Source: Candidatus Binatia bacterium (GTDB lineage: Bacteria > Desulfobacterota > Binatia > Bin18). Taken from it: a DNA stretch of 64,000 nt. Every line of letters begins with the position of its first letter. Position 1 is the first letter of the stretch. Positions 59,837 to 64,000 of the stretch are shown here, piece by piece. The notes under the pieces are model-generated. The model was not told the DNA's origin. It searched no databases and worked only from the letters and a program-made list of their open reading frames with translations. Location of the stretch: positions 1 through 64,000 of the forward strand of contig JAJDTY010000070.1 of NCBI GenBank assembly GCA_022826945.1, read 5' to 3'. The position numbers and the translations under genes are program-made.

Positions 59837-59934
59837 GTTCTTCCCCTGCATCCCTTCCCCTTCTTGCATCTCATATCGGGGAACTTGAGCCGTCTCGTTA
59901 TAGCTGGTAGGCGTGCCAGGGAGGGAGAAATCTT

Positions 59935-60957
59935 ATGCGAACGTCTGTGTATTGGCTCGTGACTGCCTGTCTGGTGCTCTTGAGCGTTCCGGCGCAAGCC
60001 GAAGACAAGAAGTCGGCTATTCGCTTTGGCCTGCAAGTCGCGCAACAGCAAACCACGGTCGAGGAACTCAGGGATGTGTGGCAGGAAGCCGAGGCCCTGG
60101 GGTTCGATACCTTGTGGGTGAACGATCACCTGCTGCCCAGCGTAGGTCCGTCAGACGGAGCCATGCTTGAGTCCTGGACCTTACTCGGAGCGATGGCGGT
60201 CTCCACCTCAAAAATTCAGATTGGCTGTATGGTGACGAGCAATACCTTTCGCCATCCGTCCATCCTGGCAAAAATGGCGACCACGGTGGATCACCTGAGC
60301 AACGGCCGGCTTATTTTTGGGATTGGTTCGGGCTGGTTCAAACGTGAGCACGAAGCCTATGGGGTCGAGTTCTCCACGATGAAAGGCCGCTCCCGGCGTC
60401 TGGACGAAGCGCTGCAAGTGATTACCAAGCTCTGGCAGGCCGACCCAACCGCGTCGCATACGGGCACATATTATTCACTGGTGGACGCGCCCTTTGTCCC
60501 GAAGCCGGTGCAGCAACCAATGCCGCCGATTATGATTGGCGGGATCGGTGAAAAGCTGACCCTGCCGATTGTCGCCCGCTATGCCCAGATGTGGAATGCA
60601 CCGATTCTTTCACCCGGCCAGTTTGCCAAAAAGAATCAGGTGCTTGAACAATACTGTCAAGACATCAACCGGGACTGTCGCGAAATTGAACGCTCCTATC
60701 TGACCCCGATGTACCTCAATCCGAGCCCCGAAGCGCTGCAGCAGGTGCTGCAACGCGCCATGACCATACGAGGCTTGACTGAGGAAGAGGCACGCCAGAC
60801 TATTATTGCCGGCACACCGGCTGAAATCCGTGCCCAACTCCAGACGTATATCGATATTGGCGTCACCCACTTCATTATTAATTTGCGTCGTCCGGGCCTG
60901 TACGATCGAGAGGCCGTGCGGGTGTTTGCTGAAGAGATCATGCCGGCCCTGCGCTAG
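59935..60957 (+). CDS. LLM-class oxidoreductase with an N-terminal Sec signal peptide
   Basis: A 340-residue protein. Residues 1-22 ('MRTSVYWLVTACLVLLSVPA' then QA) form a classic Sec signal with an A-Q-A cleavage site. The mature part is a full LLM barrel: 'FGLQVAQQQTTVEELRDVWQ', 'GFDTLWVNDHLLPSVG', 'TTVDHLSNGRLIFGIGSGWF' and 'VQQPMPPIMIGGIGEKLTLP'. LLM enzymes are normally cytosolic, and cofactor-bound exports usually use Tat, so a Sec signal is unexpected. GGGAGGGAG lies upstream of the ATG. Function unknown. Confidence 0.85.
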   Translation: MRTSVYWLVTACLVLLSVPAQAEDKKSAIRFGLQVAQQQTTVEELRDVWQEAEALGFDTLWVNDHLLPSVGPSDGAMLESWTLLGAMAVSTSKIQIGCMVTSNTFRHPSILAKMATTVDHLSNGRLIFGIGSGWFKREHEAYGVEFSTMKGRSRRLDEALQVITKLWQADPTASHTGTYYSLVDAPFVPKPVQQPMPPIMIGGIGEKLTLPIVARYAQMWNAPILSPGQFAKKNQVLEQYCQDINRDCREIERSYLTPMYLNPSPEALQQVLQRAMTIRGLTEEEARQTIIAGTPAEIRAQLQTYIDIGVTHFIINLRRPGLYDREAVRVFAEEIMPALR

Positions 60958-61005
60958 CGCTATTCCGCCCGACGTGACACTGCCTGCGATTTACCCCGCG
61001 TTCAC

Positions 61006-61902
61006 ATGGCCCTCTCCCCCCAACGCCGCGCCCTGCTGCTGATGATTTTGACGGCCCTGGTGTGGGCTGGCCTGTTTCCCACCGGGAAAGTCGCCCTGCG
61101 CAGCATCCCGCCCTTTACGTTTGCGGCCATTCGTCTGACCATTGGCGCGGCGCTCCTCTTTCTCTATCTCCAGCGCAAGAACGAAACGGAAGAGACACCG
61201 GTCAACTGGACACCTCGTCTGGTCGGCAGTTTTCTTTTTCTCGGCTTCACTGGCTATATGCTATCCGTGGGCGGCAGTTATCAGGGGCTGCGTTTAACCA
61301 CCGCCACGAATGCCGCCCTCCTCAACGCAGCCTCGCCGATTGCCATTGCGCTCCTGGCGGCCATGTTTCTGCGAGAGAAAATGTCGGCCAAGATGCTCCT
61401 GGGCATTGTGATCTCCATTGTTGGCGTTGGGGTGATTGTTTCGCGGGGCTCGTGGCAGGTCATTACCGCCAGCGCGTACAATCCGGGCGATCTGATTATT
61501 GTGGCCACGCTGTTTGCCTGGGGCATTTATACGACCTACGGCCGTCATCTCATGCAGGTAGTCTCTCCGCTGGCGGCAACGACCTATGCGTATATTGCCG
61601 GGGCAACGTATTTACTCATTGCCTGCTGGCTGACTGAATGGGAGAGCTGGCGGCTTGCCGAAACGCGCTGGGATTCCTGGCTGGCCGTGGCGTATCAAAG
61701 CACACTCGGGACTTTCGCCCACTTCTGGTATTACCAGGCAGTTGAAATCCTGGGGCCGAGCCGGGCGGGCGTATTCATCAACCTCGTACCGGTCATGGCC
61801 ATTGGGATTGCGTATGTCTTTCTCGACGAGGTGTTAACGCTGCCCCATCTGGTTGGCGGTCTCATTGTGCTGGTTGGTGTTGGGGTGGCGGCCCGCCGGT
61901 AG
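61006..61902 (+). CDS. EamA (DMT superfamily) transporter
   Basis: A 298-residue membrane protein with about ten transmembrane helices in two EamA repeats: 'LILTALVWAGLFPTGKVALR' style first helix, 'TTATNAALLNAASPIAIALL', 'FLREKMSAKMLLGIVISIVG' in repeat one, and 'GPSRAGVFINLVPVMAIGIA' with 'FLDEVLTLPHLVGGLIVLVG' in repeat two. Exports or imports small metabolites; substrate not predictable. Confidence 0.9.
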   Translation: MALSPQRRALLLMILTALVWAGLFPTGKVALRSIPPFTFAAIRLTIGAALLFLYLQRKNETEETPVNWTPRLVGSFLFLGFTGYMLSVGGSYQGLRLTTATNAALLNAASPIAIALLAAMFLREKMSAKMLLGIVISIVGVGVIVSRGSWQVITASAYNPGDLIIVATLFAWGIYTTYGRHLMQVVSPLAATTYAYIAGATYLLIACWLTEWESWRLAETRWDSWLAVAYQSTLGTFAHFWYYQAVEILGPSRAGVFINLVPVMAIGIAYVFLDEVLTLPHLVGGLIVLVGVGVAARR

Positions 61903-61937
61903 ACTACAAAGCTCGCTGGTAGCGGCTGAGCGCGAGC

Positions 61938-61977
61938 GGGAAACGAAGAACCCACTCTTTCCCTTAGTTTTTTACTG
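61938..61977 (+). terminator. Possible terminator after the EamA gene
   Basis: GGGAAA and TTTCCC form a short 6-bp stem with a 14-base loop, followed by TTAGTTTTTT. It is weak but lies 35 bp after the stop codon and before the next gene's promoter region. Confidence 0.35.
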
Positions 61978-62048
61978 TACGCTTTTTCCTTCCTGTCCCG
62001 CTTGTGCTATACCACGGGACAGAAATATTACTCTAAGGAGGGATGAGT

Positions 62049-62597
62049 ATGGCTATCGAAGTTGTGGAGTTGCATCATCACGGGATTCGGATCGGCAACA
62101 CCCAAAAGGATGCGGAAAAGGCGCGCGAGTTTTATTCTGATGTTTTGGGTTTGAATACAGATCCGGCTCGGCCGAATATTGCATCCATTCCCGGTTTTTG
62201 GATGTATGTGGGTGAAGGGAAAAACACCACCCAGATTCATCTGATGGGCGCCAAGGGCAAGTCGCCGATGGCCCGTTCCAGAAAAGAAGACCCGACCCTG
62301 CCCCACGTCGCGCTTGCGGTTAAGGACATTCAGGCCGCCCGGAAAGAACTCGATAAACGCGGGATCTGGTATTGGGACATTCAGGGCCTCGTCGGCCAGA
62401 ACTCGGATCAAGTGTTTGTCCGCGACCCCTTTGATAATATTATCGAGCTGCATCAGGTCGGGACGTGTACGTGCAATAAAGTTGCGCTCAAACCCGCGAG
62501 AAAACGGACGGCGGCGGCAAAACGGACGCCCTCCAAGAAGCGAGTGACGGCAAAAAAGAGGACGACGGCGAAAAAGGCGGGGGCTTCGAAGAAGTAA
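62049..62597 (+). CDS. VOC-family protein with a histone-H1-like lysine-rich tail
   Basis: A 182-residue protein. Residues 1-135 are a VOC domain: 'MAIEVVELHHHGIRIGNTQK', 'AREFYSDVLGLNTDPARPN', 'LPHVALAVKDIQAARKELDK' and 'DQVFVRDPFDNIIELHQVGT' with the last metal Glu. Residues 146-182 are almost only Lys, Arg, Ala and Thr ('KKRVTAKKRTTAKKAGASKK'). I chose the ATG at 62049 since AGGAGGG directly abuts the earlier ATG at 62043. The tail suggests nucleic-acid or polyanion binding; that is inferred from composition. Confidence 0.85.
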   Translation: MAIEVVELHHHGIRIGNTQKDAEKAREFYSDVLGLNTDPARPNIASIPGFWMYVGEGKNTTQIHLMGAKGKSPMARSRKEDPTLPHVALAVKDIQAARKELDKRGIWYWDIQGLVGQNSDQVFVRDPFDNIIELHQVGTCTCNKVALKPARKRTAAAKRTPSKKRVTAKKRTTAKKAGASKK

Positions 62598-62615
62598 GAC
62601 AAACGGAGTGCAAGC

Positions 62616-63740
62616 ATGACCGATCCCTATACCCAACGCCTCCTCTCAGCCGATTCTCATATTGTAGAGCCAGCCGATCTGTGGCTGACCCGGATGGACA
62701 AGAAATGGCGGGATAAAGCGCCGCGCATTGAGGCCCTGGACGAGAGCGGAGATTATATTGTCATTGATGGTCTGCGGCCGCGCCCCCTGGCGTTTGAGGG
62801 TCCGATGCAAGATCTCAAGGCCCAGGGTATGGATATCCCCGCCCCAAAGGGCTTTCGGTATGCGGATAATCGTCCTGGGAGCTGGGACCCGCATGAACGG
62901 CTGAAAGACCAGGACATAGATGGGGTGTCCGGGGAGATCATCTATCCCGGGGTGGGGCTGACGCTCGTGCGCGCCCCCGATGCCGAATACCTGTACGCCT
63001 GCTGTCGGGCGTATAACGACTGGCTGGCAGAATATTGCTCAATCTACCCGGACCGGCTCAAGGGGGTGGGCATGGTGCCGTGTCGGGGTCCGATTGAATG
63101 GGCCATTACGGAAACGGAACGCTGCGCCAAGCTGGGTCACGTCAGTGTGATGCTGCCGGCCTGGGTGGACGATCGTCCGTATAATCTACCCGACTGGGAC
63201 CCGCTATGGGCTGCGCTACAGGATATGAACCTCATTGCCAGCATTCATATTGGTGGTCGCGACCCGTTTGGCCGCTCCCACGGTCCGGGTGCCGGTGGCA
63301 TCATCATTGGCGTTGTGAAGTTTGAGATGAACGAGACCCTGCAGCAGATTATTTGGGGTGGCGCTCCGATCCGTTTCCCCAAGTTGAAATGGGCCTTGGT
63401 CGAAAGCGGGATCGGCTGGATTGGGGCGGCACTGGGCTTTATGGATCACTGGTGGCAGGATCATAAGGGCTGGATGGAACCACGTTTGCCCGAGCGGCCA
63501 AGCACGTATTTCCACCGCCAGTTTTATGCCACGTTCGAGGACGATCGCGCCGGGGTGCTCACTCGTGAGCTGATGGGCGTTGAGAACCTGATGTGGGGAT
63601 CGGATTATCCCCACACCGAAGGGGTGTGGCCGTTCTCGCGCCAGCAGGTGGCGAATAATTTTTCAGCCATTCCAGAAGGCGATACACGCAAGATCGTACA
63701 CGATAACTGTGTCAAGCTGTATGGTTTTCCCGCGGAATAG
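62616..63740 (+). CDS. Amidohydrolase-2 family metal-dependent hydrolase
   Basis: A 374-residue TIM-barrel protein: 'RLLSADSHIVEPADLWLTRM' (D-x-H motif with Asp and His), 'KGVGMVPCRGPIEWAITETE', 'NLIASIHIGGRDPFGRSHGP' (metal His), 'KLKWALVESGIGWIGAALGF' and 'VENLMWGSDYPHTEGVWPFS' (terminal metal Asp). This subgroup includes decarboxylases and hydratases of phenolic or keto acids. Starts 18 bp after the VOC stop; a partial Rieske protein follows. Confidence 0.9.
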   Translation: MTDPYTQRLLSADSHIVEPADLWLTRMDKKWRDKAPRIEALDESGDYIVIDGLRPRPLAFEGPMQDLKAQGMDIPAPKGFRYADNRPGSWDPHERLKDQDIDGVSGEIIYPGVGLTLVRAPDAEYLYACCRAYNDWLAEYCSIYPDRLKGVGMVPCRGPIEWAITETERCAKLGHVSVMLPAWVDDRPYNLPDWDPLWAALQDMNLIASIHIGGRDPFGRSHGPGAGGIIIGVVKFEMNETLQQIIWGGAPIRFPKLKWALVESGIGWIGAALGFMDHWWQDHKGWMEPRLPERPSTYFHRQFYATFEDDRAGVLTRELMGVENLMWGSDYPHTEGVWPFSRQQVANNFSAIPEGDTRKIVHDNCVKLYGFPAE

Positions 63741-63811
63741 AATTGAAAGGATGAGGGGAGTGGTGACTGGGAACTCAGCGGCCTGATGAGCGTATTCCAG
63801 AGGCTGTTGTT

Positions 63812-64000
63812 TTGAATCTGTACCAAAAATTTCTCCGTCGTTTCTTCCCTTCTCTGTCCTCTCATTCCCTACCCCCACCGCCTCCCGTCTGTATCCCACT
63901 CGGCGCGTTGGACGATTTTCCCGACGGCCAAGGCAAGCCGGTTGTTGTGGCCGGAAGAAAAGTCGCGATTTTTCGACTGGGCGAAGAGGTGTATGCGATA
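63812..64000 (+). CDS. Rieske 2Fe-2S ferredoxin-like protein (3' truncated by window)
   Basis: The frame reaching the window end reads 'VCIPLGALDDFPDGQGKPVV' then 'VAGRKVAIFRLGEEVYAI', the N-terminal strands of a Rieske ferredoxin domain just before the expected C-x-H cluster motif, which lies outside the window. No ATG is present; TTG at 63812 is the best visible start and gives a Pro-rich leader of about 25 residues. It may serve as electron carrier to an oxygenase or be the start of a longer oxygenase. Confidence 0.6.
   Translation, partial: MNLYQKFLRRFFPSLSSHSLPPPPPVCIPLGALDDFPDGQGKPVVVAGRKVAIFRLGEEVYAI

Noticed and set aside
1-64000. tRNA, rRNA, riboswitch, CRISPR or intact insertion sequence
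   Set aside because: None was recognised on inspection of the intergenic gaps; a covariance-model scan would be needed to exclude small RNAs.

Overview
The window is bacterial and gene-dense. Most of it has moderately high GC, short intergenic gaps, ATGA-type stop/start overlaps and good Shine-Dalgarno sequences. Core genes place it in a Gram-negative-type bacterium: prfA, prmC, murA, his genes, moaC, a bioFADB operon and a type B ribosomal protein L31. The accessory content is rich in luciferase-like flavin/F420 oxidoreductases (six), VOC enzymes, amidohydrolases, hydantoinase A/B proteins, a PQQ dehydrogenase, Rieske proteins, a BKACE enzyme and glutathione enzymes. This mix recalls large-genome uncultured lineages of the Tectomicrobia (Entotheonella-like), Binatota or deltaproteobacterial type. 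That placement is inference from gene content; no phylogeny was possible.

Region by region. 0-1.3 kb: the end of a GNAT acetyltransferase gene, then a PIN/Phd toxin-antitoxin (TA) pair. 1.4-4.6 kb: a tight LLM monooxygenase, alpha/beta hydrolase and VOC cassette, then ChaC. 4.6-13.7 kb: an exported PQQ dehydrogenase diverging from a DinB/maleylpyruvate-isomerase-like protein, then VOC, an atypical SDR, an AbrB antitoxin remnant, LLM, CvfB-like RNA-binding protein, GST, truncated hemoglobin and an M24 peptidase. 13.7-19.4 kb: rpmE2, prfA, prmC, murA, hisD, hisB. 19.5-26.3 kb: a block of catabolic genes (Rieske oxygenase, methyltransferase, crotonase, YghU, amidohydrolase, LLM) ending in a decayed FitAB module. 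26.4-30.3 kb: hisH and hisA, then a CBS protein and a YiiX-like hydrolase, then hisF. The his genes are therefore split in two places, and hisG, hisC and hisI are not in the window. 30.3-38.3 kb: BKACE, CinA-like, phosphoesterase, Tat-exported aldo-keto reductase, moaC, a lysine-rich protein, a GarR-like dehydrogenase, a muconolactone-isomerase-like protein and an orphan histidine kinase. 38.4-48 kb: LLM, two HyuA paralogues and a HyuB, a membrane phosphoesterase and a TumE/TumA TA pair.

48-53.3 kb is an accessory island of lower GC. It holds HigBA with a palindromic operator, a TIR-domain protein, a DUF2442 protein, a secreted protein with two near-identical repeats, a DUF726-like hydrolase next to a YaaW-like membrane protein, and an HTH protein followed by a frameshifted DUF4258 gene, ending in a strongly AT-rich spacer. 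It is the best candidate in the window for a defence or stress system.

53.3-64 kb: LLM, SnoaL-like and hotdog thioesterase genes, the bioFADB operon, an LLM protein with a Sec signal peptide, an EamA transporter, a VOC protein with a histone-H1-like tail, an amidohydrolase, and the start of a Rieske protein cut by the window end.

No rRNA, tRNA, CRISPR array or intact insertion sequence was recognised. The signs of mobility are indirect: three intact TA pairs, one frameshifted TA-like locus, two decayed TA modules, and the low-GC island.
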